Program-made: the position numbers and the translations under genes
DNA from: Citrobacter amalonaticus
GTDB taxonomy: Bacteria; Pseudomonadota; Gammaproteobacteria; Enterobacterales; Enterobacteriaceae
Length of the DNA: 64,000 bases
Direction: 5' to 3'
Assembly (NCBI RefSeq): GCF_001559075.2
Contig: NZ_CP014015.2
Location: 1,612,001-1,676,000, forward strand
Notes under the pieces: model-generated
The model's input: the letters and a program-made list of their open reading frames with translations, nothing else
Told to the model about the DNA's origin: nothing
The model's database searches: none
In this document: positions 35,290 through 43,805 of the stretch, in pieces
Layout of the letters: every line of letters starts with the position of its first letter
Position numbering within the stretch: position 1 is the stretch's first letter

Positions 35290-36126
35290 TTACTGAAGTA
35301 ACGCATCCCGTCCCTGGCGGATGTCACGCGGCGACCAGTCAAATTCACGGCGAAACAGGGTCGAAAAGTGGTTACTGTCGCCAAAACCACAGCGATAGGC
35401 GATTTCTGTAACGCTTTCATCGCTATGACGCAACAGATGGCGGGCTTTGATTAAGCGCAGACGGTTGAGATAGCGCTGCGGCGTCAGCCCGGTCTGTTGT
35501 TTCAACTGGCGGTGCAGCGTGCGCAGAGAAAGCGAGAAGCGATCGGCCAACGCCTCCCAGCAGACCTCCTCCGCAAAATGATTTTCCAGCCAGGCCATCA
35601 AATGGTTCAGGCGCGCATCGTTATTTTCCGCCCCTTCCATCAGGCTACTTTTGCGTAACAGCACCAGCAGTTGCATAAACAGAATTTCGCGATTGGCCAC
35701 GCCGGGGAGATCGCTCTCATCGCCGTCCTGTTCCATTTTTGCCACCAGCTGACGCACCTGTTGTAGCGCACTCTGATTCACCCGCCAGTGGGAGGGATAC
35801 ACGCCATCCTGTTCCTGCGGCAGTAACTGATCCAACCCGGCCAGAAAGCGGAACGCATCAGGTGAACGGTAGAGCACATTGGTCAGACAAAGATTGTCCG
35901 TATGCTCATACAAGTGTCGGTCATGGTCGCGGACAAAGCAGACCGTACCGCCGCTGATGGTATAGGGCTGTCCATTGAACACATGAATACCGGTGCCATG
36001 TTCCACAATCACAATCTCATGAAAATCATGATGATGTTCTGGAAAAGCGGACTGAGGTAGCCGGGGTTCAATGGCCACAGGCGCTTTACCTGATGGAAAA
36101 AAATCCACGCAGTGCAGTACGGTCAT
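35290..36126 (-). CDS. rhaS: AraC-family activator RhaS
   Basis: RhaS is the L-rhamnose-responsive activator of rhaBAD and rhaT. It is 278 residues, as in E. coli. A cupin domain (FPEHHHDFHEIVIVEHGTG, YTISGGTVCFV) is followed by two helix-turn-helix units (LADRFSLSLRTLHRQLKQQ; VTEIAYRCGFGDSNHFSTLF). The ATG at 36126 opens divergently from rhaB across a 300-bp control region. rhaR follows on the same strand. Confidence 0.97.
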   Translation of the reverse strand: MTVLHCVDFFPSGKAPVAIEPRLPQSAFPEHHHDFHEIVIVEHGTGIHVFNGQPYTISGGTVCFVRDHDRHLYEHTDNLCLTNVLYRSPDAFRFLAGLDQLLPQEQDGVYPSHWRVNQSALQQVRQLVAKMEQDGDESDLPGVANREILFMQLLVLLRKSSLMEGAENNDARLNHLMAWLENHFAEEVCWEALADRFSLSLRTLHRQLKQQTGLTPQRYLNRLRLIKARHLLRHSDESVTEIAYRCGFGDSNHFSTLFRREFDWSPRDIRQGRDALLQ

Positions 36127-36301
36127 GATGGCATCCAGGTCAAATGAACATGTCAGAAATAGTAATTAAGGGTTAGCCACCTCACCTTAAATTTTTGACA
36201 TAAAACTGTGCAAACAAGGTCAATTTTTCAAGAAAAGACGGGAAAGATCCGGAAATGCGGACGGCGTCACATCAGGGGAAATCGCGCTTATTACCGGAAA
36301 C

Positions 36302-36317
36302 TGTGAACGTTATCACG
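36302..36317. promoter_or_regulatory. CRP site of rhaBAD
   Basis: TGTGA-ACGTTA-TCACG matches the CRP consensus at 9 of 10 core positions. It is placed immediately upstream of the RhaS half-sites, as in E. coli rhaBAD. Confidence 0.88.
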
Positions 36318-36320
36318 TTC

Positions 36321-36371
36321 ACCTTTGCTTTCTTGCCAGCGGCCAATTTTGCCTGTCAGTAACAAGAAGGT
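36321..36371 (+). promoter_or_regulatory. RhaS-binding inverted half-sites of rhaBAD
   Basis: By alignment to the E. coli promoter recalled from memory, one half-site is 36321-36337 (ACCTTTGCTTTCTTGCC) and the other 36355-36371 (GTCAGTAACAAGAAGGT). The spacer counts as 17 bp here against 16 in E. coli, although exact half-site edges are uncertain. Confidence 0.65.
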
Positions 36372-36426
36372 GAGCCATGACGAGGTTTTCTAGACTGGGC
36401 CTAATGAAACTCAGAAGGACCTCACT

Positions 36427-37896
36427 ATGACTTTTCGCCATTGTGTCGCTGTCGATCTTGGCGCCTCCAGCGGACGCGTAATGCTGGCGCGCTATGACAG
36501 TGAACATCGCACCCTGACGCTGCGTGAAATCCATCGCTTCGTCAACTGTCTGCAAAAGCAGGACGGTTTCGACACCTGGGATCTCGACAGTCTCGAAGAC
36601 GCCATCCGCCTGGGGCTGGAAAAAGTCTGCGATGAAGGTATCCGCATTGACAGTATCGGTATTGATACCTGGGGTGTGGACTATGTCCTGATCGATAAAC
36701 AAGGCCAGCGCGTCGGGCTGCCGGTTTCCTACCGTGACAGCCGTACCACGGGCGTGATGCAACGCGCACAGGAACAGCTCGGTAAATGCGCCATTTATCA
36801 ACGCAGCGGGATCCAGTTTCTGCCGTTCAACACGCTCTACCAGCTGCGTGCGCTGGTTGAACAAAAGCCGGAGTGGGTTTCACAGGTCGCACATGCCCTG
36901 CTGATCCCCGACTACTTCAGCTTCCGTCTGACCGGGGAGTTGAACTGGGAATACACCAACGCCACCACCACGCAACTGGTAAACATCAACAGTGATGACT
37001 GGGATGAGACGCTGCTGGCGTGGACGGGAGCGGACAACGCCTGGTTTGGTCACCCGACGCATCCGGGCAACGTGATTGGTTACTGGATTTGCCCGCAGAA
37101 GAATCAGATCCCCGTAGTGGCCGTCGCCAGTCACGACACCGCCAGCGCGGTGATCGCCTCGCCGCTGGCTGATAAACACAGCGCGTATCTCTCATCCGGC
37201 ACCTGGTCGTTAATGGGCTTTGAAAGCAGAACGCCTTACACCAACGACGCCGCGCTGGCTGCGAACATCACCAATGAAGGCGGCGCGGAAGGGCGTTATC
37301 GGGTACTGAAAAATATCATGGGTCTGTGGCTGCTACAGCGCGTGCTGAAAGAGCGTCAGGTGGATGACCTGTCCGCGCTGATTGCCGCAACGCACGCATT
37401 GCCCGCCTGCCGTTTTCTGATCAACCCGAATGACGATCGCTTTATCAACCCCGCCAACATGAGCGCTGAAATTCAGGCCGCCTGTCGCGAGTCCGGACAG
37501 CCGGTGCCTGATAGCGACGCGGAACTGGCGCGCTGTATTTTCGACAGCCTCGCACTGCTGTACGCCGATGTCCTGCAGGAACTGGCGACACTGCGCGGCG
37601 AATCGTTCAGCCAACTGCACATTGTCGGTGGTGGCTGCCAGAACGCCCTGCTGAACCAACTGTGCGCCGATGCCTGCGGTATTCGCGTCATGGCGGGGCC
37701 TGTTGAAGCGTCTACGCTCGGCAACATCGGTATCCAGTTGATGACGCTGGATGAACTCAACAACGTCGATGACTTCCGCCAGGTGGTCACCGCCAATTAC
37801 AACCTGACCACGTTTACCCCCAATCCTGACAGTGAGATTGCCCGCTATGTGACGCAATTTCATTCAAAACGACAGACAAAGGAGCTTTGCGCATGA
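36427..37896 (+). CDS. rhaB: Rhamnulokinase RhaB
   Basis: RhaB phosphorylates L-rhamnulose to L-rhamnulose-1-phosphate with ATP. It is an FGGY kinase of 489 residues, as in E. coli, with nucleotide loop VAVDLGASSGRVML, substrate region IGIDTWGVDYVL, SSGTWSLMGFES and the C-terminal HIVGGGCQNALLNQ. It is first of rhaBAD. Its stop codon overlaps the rhaA start (ATGA at 37893), so the two are translationally coupled. Confidence 0.98.
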   Translation: MTFRHCVAVDLGASSGRVMLARYDSEHRTLTLREIHRFVNCLQKQDGFDTWDLDSLEDAIRLGLEKVCDEGIRIDSIGIDTWGVDYVLIDKQGQRVGLPVSYRDSRTTGVMQRAQEQLGKCAIYQRSGIQFLPFNTLYQLRALVEQKPEWVSQVAHALLIPDYFSFRLTGELNWEYTNATTTQLVNINSDDWDETLLAWTGADNAWFGHPTHPGNVIGYWICPQKNQIPVVAVASHDTASAVIASPLADKHSAYLSSGTWSLMGFESRTPYTNDAALAANITNEGGAEGRYRVLKNIMGLWLLQRVLKERQVDDLSALIAATHALPACRFLINPNDDRFINPANMSAEIQAACRESGQPVPDSDAELARCIFDSLALLYADVLQELATLRGESFSQLHIVGGGCQNALLNQLCADACGIRVMAGPVEASTLGNIGIQLMTLDELNNVDDFRQVVTANYNLTTFTPNPDSEIARYVTQFHSKRQTKELCA

Positions 37897-39152
37897 CCAC
37901 TCAACTGGAACAAGCCTGGGAACTGGCGAAACAACGCTTCGCCGCAGTAGGTATTGATGTCGAGGAGGCACTGCGCCAGCTCGATCGTCTGCCGGTCTCA
38001 ATGCACTGCTGGCAGGGCGATGATGTAGCCGGTTTCGAAAACCCGGAAGGATCGCTCACCGGCGGTATTCAGGCCACCGGTAACTACCCGGGTAAAGCGC
38101 GTAATGCCCATGAGCTACGCGCCGATCTGGAGCAGGCGCTCAGCCTGATCCCAGGCCCTAAACGCCTGAACCTGCACGCCATCTATCTGGAGTCCGATAC
38201 CCCGGTCGCCCGTGACAAAATCAAACCGGAACACTTTAAAAACTGGGTGGAGTGGGCAAAAGCGCATCAACTCGGTCTGGATTTCAACCCGTCCTGCTTC
38301 TCGCATCCGCTGAGCGCTGACGGCTTCACGCTGGCGCATGCCGACGACACTATCCGCCAGTTCTGGATCGACCACTGCAAGGCCAGCCGCCGCGTATCCG
38401 CATACTTTGGCGAGCAACTGGGCACACCGTCAGTGATGAATATCTGGATCCCGGACGGCATGAAAGATGTCACCGTGGACCGCCTGGCTCCGCGTCAGCG
38501 TCTGATGGACGCGCTTGACGAAGTCATCAGCGAAAAACTGAACCCGGCGCACCATATCGACGCCGTTGAAAGCAAACTCTTTGGCATCGGCGCAGAAAGC
38601 TACACCGTCGGTTCCAACGAGTTCTACATGGGATATGCCACCAGCCGCCAGACCGCGCTGTGCCTTGATGCGGGACACTTCCATCCGACAGAAGTGATCT
38701 CCGACAAAATCTCCGCCGCCATGCTGTATGTGCCGCGTCTGCTGCTGCACGTGAGCCGCCCGGTGCGTTGGGACAGCGACCACGTGGTGCTGCTGGATGA
38801 TGAAACCCAGGCGATTGCCAGCGAGATCGTACGCCACAACCTGTTCGACCGCGTCCACATCGGTCTCGACTTCTTCGACGCCTCCATCAACCGCATCGCG
38901 GCATGGGTCATCGGCACCCGCAATATGAAAAAAGCGCTGCTGCGCGCCCTGCTGGAGCCAACCGAACATCTGCGCCAACTGGAGGCCTGCGGCGATTACA
39001 CCGCACGTCTGGCGCTGCTGGAAGAGCAGAAATGTCTGCCGTGGCAGGCGGTATGGGAGATGTATTGCCAGCGCCATGACACGCCCGCCGGCAGTCAGTG
39101 GCTGGAGAGCGTGCGCGCCTATGAGAAAGAGATTTTGAGCAAACGCGGTTAA
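37893..39152 (+). CDS. rhaA: L-rhamnose isomerase RhaA
   Basis: RhaA interconverts L-rhamnose and L-rhamnulose using Mn. The product is 419 residues. The TIM-barrel metal and substrate residues lie in motifs such as LNLHAIYLESDTP, GLDFNPSCFSHPLSADGFTL, ALCLDAGHFHPTEVISDKIS and HIGLDFFDASINR. The ATG at 37893 has AAGGAG upstream and overlaps the rhaB stop. rhaD follows after a BIME. Confidence 0.98.
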   Translation: MTTQLEQAWELAKQRFAAVGIDVEEALRQLDRLPVSMHCWQGDDVAGFENPEGSLTGGIQATGNYPGKARNAHELRADLEQALSLIPGPKRLNLHAIYLESDTPVARDKIKPEHFKNWVEWAKAHQLGLDFNPSCFSHPLSADGFTLAHADDTIRQFWIDHCKASRRVSAYFGEQLGTPSVMNIWIPDGMKDVTVDRLAPRQRLMDALDEVISEKLNPAHHIDAVESKLFGIGAESYTVGSNEFYMGYATSRQTALCLDAGHFHPTEVISDKISAAMLYVPRLLLHVSRPVRWDSDHVVLLDDETQAIASEIVRHNLFDRVHIGLDFFDASINRIAAWVIGTRNMKKALLRALLEPTEHLRQLEACGDYTARLALLEEQKCLPWQAVWEMYCQRHDTPAGSQWLESVRAYEKEILSKRG

Positions 39153-39159
39153 CACATCA

Positions 39160-39240
39160 TTGCCGGATGGCGCTGCGCTTATCCGGCCTACTGACACACT
39201 CAACATCGTAAGCCCGATAAGCGCAGCGACATCGGGCATT
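39160..39240. repeat. BIME between rhaA and rhaD
   Basis: REP at 39160-39191 (TTGCCGGATGGCGCTGCGCT to ATCCGGCCTAC) and an inverted REP at 39208-39240 (GTAAGCCCGATAAGCGCAGC to ATCGGGCATT). Confidence 0.87.
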
Positions 39241-39262
39241 GACTAAGACAGGTAGATCTTTT

Positions 39263-40090
39263 ATGCAAAATATTCTCGACGCCTGGTTTGTCCAGGGGAT
39301 GATTAAAGCCACCTCCGACGCCTGGCTGAAAGGCTGGGACGAGCGCAACGGCGGCAACCTGACGCTGCGTCTCGATGACGCGGATATTGCCCCTTTCAGC
39401 GCCGATTTCCATCCAACGCCACGCTACATTGCCCTGAGCCAGCCAATGCCGCAGTTGGCGAACACGCCGTTTATCGTGACCGGCTCCGGTAAATTCTTCC
39501 GCAACGTACAGCTCGATCCCGCCGCCAATTTAGGCATCGTGAAAGTGGACAGCGACGGAGCGGGCTACCACATTCTATGGGGGCTGACGAACGAGGCGGT
39601 GCCTACCTCTGAGTTGCCGGCACACTTCCTGTCACACTGTGAACGCATCCAGACCACGCAAGGTAAAGATCGCGTGATCATGCACTGCCACGCCACCAAC
39701 CTGATCGCCCTGACCTATGTGCTGGAAAACAGCACCGCGCTTTTTACCCGCAAATTATGGGAAGGCAGTACCGAGTGTCTGGTGGTTTTCCCGGATGGCG
39801 TGGGCATTCTGCCATGGATGGTGCCGGGCACCGATGAAATCGGCCAGGCCACCGCGCAGGAAATGCAGAAACATTCGCTGGTGCTGTGGCCGTTCCACGG
39901 CGTATTCGGCAGCGGCCCGACGCTGGATGAGGCGTTTGGACTGATCGATACCGCCGAGAAGTCCGCCGAAGTGTTAGTCAAAGTGCTGTCGATGGGCGGT
40001 ATGAAGCAAACCATCAGCCGCGAGGAACTGATCGCGCTGGGTAAACGCTTTGGCGTCACCCCGCTCGCCAGTGCATTAGAACTGTATTGA
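39263..40090 (+). CDS. rhaD: Rhamnulose-1-phosphate aldolase RhaD
   Basis: RhaD is a zinc class II aldolase. It cleaves L-rhamnulose-1-phosphate into DHAP and L-lactaldehyde. The protein is 275 residues (E. coli 274). Zn and active-site residues are in VIMHCHATNLIALTYV, plus SGKFFRNVQ and FHGVFGSGPTLDEAF. The ATG at 39263 matches the family start. Lactaldehyde made here can be reduced by the dehydrogenase at 44867-46015. A stem-loop follows the stop. Confidence 0.97.
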   Translation: MQNILDAWFVQGMIKATSDAWLKGWDERNGGNLTLRLDDADIAPFSADFHPTPRYIALSQPMPQLANTPFIVTGSGKFFRNVQLDPAANLGIVKVDSDGAGYHILWGLTNEAVPTSELPAHFLSHCERIQTTQGKDRVIMHCHATNLIALTYVLENSTALFTRKLWEGSTECLVVFPDGVGILPWMVPGTDEIGQATAQEMQKHSLVLWPFHGVFGSGPTLDEAFGLIDTAEKSAEVLVKVLSMGGMKQTISREELIALGKRFGVTPLASALELY

Positions 40091-40101
40091 TAACAACATC
40101 G

Positions 40102-40125
40102 CGCCCCGCTCACTGAGACGGGGCG
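40102..40125 (+). terminator. Stem-loop after rhaD, possible attenuator
   Basis: CGCCCCG (40102-40108) pairs with CGGGGCG (40119-40125). No U-run follows, so it may only partly end transcription and allow read-through into the ABC transporter genes, or protect the rhaBAD 3' end. Confidence 0.55.
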
Positions 40126-40151
40126 AACTCTGTCACCTGCAAATCCAAACC

Positions 40152-40166
40152 ATTCCCTATGGGAAT
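40152..40166. promoter_or_regulatory. 15-bp palindrome upstream of ABC binding-protein gene
   Basis: ATTCCC-TAT-GGGAAT is a perfect inverted repeat centred 31 bp before the start codon. It could be an operator overlapping a promoter, or a leader hairpin just upstream of the ribosome-binding site GTGGAG. Confidence 0.45.
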
Positions 40167-40189
40167 CAACATGATGTGGAGTAAAAGCA

Positions 40190-41176
40190 ATGAATATAAA
40201 GACAAGCTTGATCCTCACCGTTGCCGCTCTGGCGTTGTCCGGTTCCGCTTTAGCTGAAGTAAAAATCGCCCTGGTGGCGAAATCGTTAGGTAATGGATTT
40301 TTCGAAGCGGCAAACGTCGGCGCCCAGGAAGCGGCTAAAGAGATCGGTGATGTCAAAGTGATCTACACCGGTCCCACCACAACTACCGCTGAAGCGCAGA
40401 TCGAAGTATTGAATGGGCTGATCGCCCAGGGCGTCGATGCGATCGCCATCTCTGCCAACGATCCCGATGCCGTTGTGCCCGTCCTGAAGAAAGCGATGCA
40501 GCGCGGAATCAAAGTGGTGTCATGGGATTCCGGCGTCGCGCCTGCGGGACGGCAAATCCACCTTAACCCGTCAAATAACGCCCTGATCGGCGAAACCAAC
40601 GTCAAACTCGCCGCCGATGCGCTGAAGGCATTGAACGTGGAGAAAGGCGATGTGGCGATCCTGAGCGCCACGCCAACGTCAACCAACCAGAATATCTGGA
40701 TTGCGGAGATGAAAAAGGTGCTTCCGCAATATCCGTCTATCAACCTGGTGACCGTGGCCTATGGCGACGATCTCTCAGACAAGAGCTACCGCGAAGCGGT
40801 AGGACTGCTCAAATCTTACCCGGACCTGAAAGTGATCGTCTCCCCATCTTCCGTCGGTATTGTCGCCGCGGCACAGGCGGTGAAGGATCAGGGCAAAATT
40901 GGCAAAGTGTACGTGACCGGCCTCGGACTGCCGTCTGAAATGGCGGGCGCGGTGAAGTCAGGCGCGTCAAAAAGTTTTGCGATCTGGAACCCTATCGATT
41001 TGGGCTATGCGGCGACGTATCTGGCGGACGATCTGGTCAAAGGCACTGCCAGCAAAACCGAAGCCAATATGGGGAAACTGGGTAAAGTGCAACTGGATGC
41101 CGACGGCAATGGCGCGATGGCTAAGCCATTCGTCTACGATGCCAGCAACATTGATAAGTTCTCAAAAATCTTCTGA
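40190..41176 (+). CDS. Periplasmic sugar-binding protein of rhamnose-type ABC importer
   Basis: This 328-residue protein has a signal peptide (MNIKTSLILTVAALALSGSALA, mature from E23) and a type I periplasmic-binding fold. Its motifs match CUT2-family receptors of the RbsB/LsrB type: KSLGNGFFEAANVGAQEAAKE, NDPDAVVPVLKKAMQRGIKV and SWDSGV. It resembles the RhaS receptor of the Rhizobium RhaSPQT rhamnose importer (a different protein from the AraC regulator of that name). It lies inside the rha locus directly after rhaD, so rhamnose is the likely ligand (inference). ATPase and two permeases follow. Confidence 0.88.
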   Translation: MNIKTSLILTVAALALSGSALAEVKIALVAKSLGNGFFEAANVGAQEAAKEIGDVKVIYTGPTTTTAEAQIEVLNGLIAQGVDAIAISANDPDAVVPVLKKAMQRGIKVVSWDSGVAPAGRQIHLNPSNNALIGETNVKLAADALKALNVEKGDVAILSATPTSTNQNIWIAEMKKVLPQYPSINLVTVAYGDDLSDKSYREAVGLLKSYPDLKVIVSPSSVGIVAAAQAVKDQGKIGKVYVTGLGLPSEMAGAVKSGASKSFAIWNPIDLGYAATYLADDLVKGTASKTEANMGKLGKVQLDADGNGAMAKPFVYDASNIDKFSKIF

Positions 41177-41189
41177 TCCCAGGGTCACG

Positions 41190-41271
41190 CCGCCGGATGA
41201 CGTTGTGCTTATCCGGCCTGCGGGTACCGATACGTTTTGTAGGCCGGATAAGCGTTAGCGCCATCCGGCAA
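41190..41271. repeat. BIME between binding-protein and ATPase genes
   Basis: REP at 41190-41222 (CGCCGGATGACGTTGTGCTT to ATCCGGCCTGCG) and an inverted REP at 41238-41271 (TGTAGGCCGGATAAGCGTTA to CATCCGGCA). Intra-operon REPs often protect the upstream binding-protein mRNA so it is made in excess over membrane subunits. Confidence 0.87.
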
Positions 41272-41295
41272 CGCTACATGAAGAGGAGAACTGAC

Positions 41296-42801
41296 ATGTC
41301 CACCCCTTTACTACAACTTCACGGGATCACCAAGATATTCCCCGGCGTGCGCGCCCTTGAGAACGTTCAGCTCGATCTCTGGCCAGGCAAAGTGACCGCG
41401 CTGGTGGGCGAAAACGGCGCAGGGAAATCCACGCTGGTCAAAGTCATGACCGGCATCTATCAGCCTGAAGAGGGGGAAATCCTCTACAAGGCCATTCCCA
41501 TTCAGCTCCCGACGCCGGAAGCGGCGCATAAAATCGGTATCACCGCGATTCATCAGGAAACGGTGTTGTTCGATGAGCTGTCGGTGACCGAGAATATTTT
41601 TGTCGGCCAGTACCTGTACACCGGCCTTTTCAAAAAGCTCGACTGGCCAGAAATGCACCGTCGGGCGCAGGCGATCCTCACCCGACTGGAAGTGCAGATC
41701 GATCCACGCGCCACGCTGAAAACCCTGAGCATCGCCCAGCGCCATATGGTGGCCATTGCCCGCGCGCTCTCCTTTGAGGCCCAGGTGGTGATTCTCGATG
41801 AACCGACCGCCGCACTGTCGCAACACGAAATTCTGGAGTTCTATCAAATCGTTGAGCGCCTGAAGCAGGAAGGCAAAGCGATTCTGTTTATCTCCCACAA
41901 GTTCGATGAAATCTTTGAGCTGGCGGACCACTACACCATTCTGCGCGACGGCGTATTCGTCAGTTCCGGCGACATCCATGAGATTAGCGAAGAGCGGATG
42001 GTCGCCATGATGGTAGGACGCGCTATTACCCAGACCTTCCCGAAAGTGGCCTGCGAGAAAGGTGAGACGGTGCTGGAGGTGAAAGATCTCTGCCATCCCA
42101 CTGAATTTGCCCACATTGATTTCACCCTGAGAAAAGGGGAGATCCTCGGCTTCTACGGGCTGGTGGGGGCGGGACGGACCGAGTTGATGCAGGCGCTGTC
42201 CGGCGTATCCCGGCCTTCTCACGGTGAAATCCGTCTCAACGGACGGGCCATTCATTTTCATCAGCCCGCCGATGCGATTCGTGCCGGTATTGTCTGCGTG
42301 CCGGAAGAGCGGCAAAAACAGGGGGCCATCATTGAAATGAGTATCGCCGAGAACATCAGTCTGCCGCAGTTGAGTAAGCTGAATCCGCGCGGCGTGCTCA
42401 ATGCGGCACGAGAGTGGCAACTGGCGGACAGCTATGCTAAACGCCTGCAGGTCAAAGCGTTTAGCTGGCGTCAGGCGGTCGAGACGCTTTCTGGCGGCAA
42501 TCAGCAAAAGGTGGTGATCGGTAAATGGCTCGCCACCCACCCTGAAGTGATTATTCTCGACGAGCCGACTAAAGGCATCGATATCGGCTCAAAAGCGGCG
42601 GTACACCAGTTTATGTCCGAACTGGTGGCGCAAGGGCTGGCGGTGATCATGGTCTCCTCTGAGCTCCCGGAAGTGATGGGCATGGCGGACAGAATTATCG
42701 TCATGCACGAAGGGCTGATGGTCGCGCAATACCGCGCCGGAGAAGCCACGGCGGAGGCCATTGTCAGCGCCGCCAGCGGCATCGGTAAGGAGGCAGCATA
42801 A
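41296..42801 (+). CDS. ABC importer ATPase, CUT2 family, rhamnose-type
   Basis: This 501-residue protein has two fused nucleotide-binding domains, as in RbsA/LsrA/RhaT-type sugar ATPases. Domain 1 has Walker A GENGAGKSTLVK, signature LSIAQRHMVAIARAL and Walker B VVILDEPTAAL. Domain 2 has a degenerate Walker A GLVGAGRTELMQ (Lys to Arg), LSGGNQQKVVIGKWLA and VIILDEPTKGID. The degenerate second site is normal for the family. The ATG at 41296 has AGAGGAG upstream. Its stop overlaps the first permease start (TAATG). Confidence 0.93.
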   Translation: MSTPLLQLHGITKIFPGVRALENVQLDLWPGKVTALVGENGAGKSTLVKVMTGIYQPEEGEILYKAIPIQLPTPEAAHKIGITAIHQETVLFDELSVTENIFVGQYLYTGLFKKLDWPEMHRRAQAILTRLEVQIDPRATLKTLSIAQRHMVAIARALSFEAQVVILDEPTAALSQHEILEFYQIVERLKQEGKAILFISHKFDEIFELADHYTILRDGVFVSSGDIHEISEERMVAMMVGRAITQTFPKVACEKGETVLEVKDLCHPTEFAHIDFTLRKGEILGFYGLVGAGRTELMQALSGVSRPSHGEIRLNGRAIHFHQPADAIRAGIVCVPEERQKQGAIIEMSIAENISLPQLSKLNPRGVLNAAREWQLADSYAKRLQVKAFSWRQAVETLSGGNQQKVVIGKWLATHPEVIILDEPTKGIDIGSKAAVHQFMSELVAQGLAVIMVSSELPEVMGMADRIIVMHEGLMVAQYRAGEATAEAIVSAASGIGKEAA

Positions 42802-43805
42802 TGATTCAGCGTCTGCTCAAACATCGCGAAGCCCTGCTGGCAGCAGTCATCCTCCTGATGATCGCCGCCATCGGCAGTCGCGTCCCGTCGTTTGTCTCTC
42901 CCGGCAACCTGGCCGAGATCTTCAATGACACCTCGATTCTGATCATCCTCGCGCTCGGGCAAATGATGGTGCTGCTGACCAAAGGTATCGACCTGTCGAT
43001 GGCCGCTAATCTGGCGCTCACCGGGATGATCGTCGCCCTGCTCAACTTCCAGCATCCTGAGATCCCCGTCTGGGCGTTGATGTTACTGGCAACCGTCTGC
43101 GGTCTGGTGATGGGAATGATCAACGGTCTGCTGGTCTGGAAGTTAGGCATTCCGGCGATTGTGGTCACGCTCGGCACCATGAGCATTTATCGCGGCATTA
43201 TCTTTTTGCTGTCGAATGGCGGCTGGATTAACTCGCATCAGATGAGCGACAGCTTCCTCGCCCTTCCTCGTTTTGCACTGCTTGGCCTGCCGGTACTGAG
43301 CTGGTGCGCCATCGCCGCCGTTATCGTGGTGAGCTACTTCCTGCGCTACAGCCGCACAGGGCGGGCGCTGTACACCGCAGGCGGGAATGCCACTGCGGCG
43401 TATTACACCGGAATCAACGCCGGGAAAATGCAGTTCGTCAGCTTCTGCCTGTCGGGCGCCCTCGCCGGTTTCTGCGGCTACCTGTGGATTTCCCGATTCG
43501 CTGTTGCCTATGTCGATGTAGCTAACGGTTTTGAGTTACAGGTTGTGGCAGCCTGTGTGATTGGGGGTATCAGTACGATGGGAGGAATCGGTCGCGTTCT
43601 CGGCTGCCTGTGTGGCGCATTGTTCCTTGGCGTGATCAATAACGCATTGCCCGTCATTGGCATCTCACCCTTCTGGCAGATGGCTATTTCCGGCGCAGTG
43701 ATCGTGATTGCCGTTCTGCTCAACGAACGCAGCAATAAACACAGAGGCCGCTTAATTCTGCGCAACGCGGCGCTGGCGCGGCAAAAACAGGCGGTGAACT
43801 CATGA
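42801..43805 (+). CDS. ABC importer permease 1, rhamnose-type
   Basis: This 334-residue inner-membrane permease belongs to the RbsC/BPD_transp_2 family, with about 10 hydrophobic segments. Family motifs are LALGQMMVLLTKGIDLSMAAN and the ATPase-coupling region SRTGRALYTAGGNATAAYYTG. The start overlaps the ATPase stop by one base and the end overlaps the second permease by four. It would pair with permease 2 as a heterodimer. Confidence 0.92.
   Translation: MIQRLLKHREALLAAVILLMIAAIGSRVPSFVSPGNLAEIFNDTSILIILALGQMMVLLTKGIDLSMAANLALTGMIVALLNFQHPEIPVWALMLLATVCGLVMGMINGLLVWKLGIPAIVVTLGTMSIYRGIIFLLSNGGWINSHQMSDSFLALPRFALLGLPVLSWCAIAAVIVVSYFLRYSRTGRALYTAGGNATAAYYTGINAGKMQFVSFCLSGALAGFCGYLWISRFAVAYVDVANGFELQVVAACVIGGISTMGGIGRVLGCLCGALFLGVINNALPVIGISPFWQMAISGAVIVIAVLLNERSNKHRGRLILRNAALARQKQAVNS

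Larger units (their letters stand above)
36127..36426. promoter_or_regulatory. rhaS-rhaB divergent control region
   Basis: This 300-bp gap carries the promoters of rhaSR and rhaBAD and no gene. Nearest rhaB are a CRP site (36302-36317), two RhaS half-sites and a -10-like TAATGA at 36402-36407. On the rhaS side an AT-rich stretch at 36190-36230 (TTTTTGACATAAAACTGTGC) resembles the RhaR/promoter zone of E. coli rhaSR. Confidence 0.8.

Noticed and set aside
40190..41176. LsrB-type autoinducer-2 receptor
   Set aside because: The receptor resembles LsrB, but the operon has no lsrK, R, F or G, and lies inside the rhamnose locus, so a rhamnose-type receptor is preferred.
42145..42190. Inactivated second ATP site in the ABC ATPase (Walker A Lys to Arg)
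   Set aside because: A degenerate second site is standard in RbsA/LsrA-type fused ATPases, so it is not a sign of decay.
41311..42540. Open frame of 409 codons antisense to the ABC ATPase gene
   Set aside because: The frame is a codon-bias shadow of a well-supported ATPase with all motifs on the plus strand.
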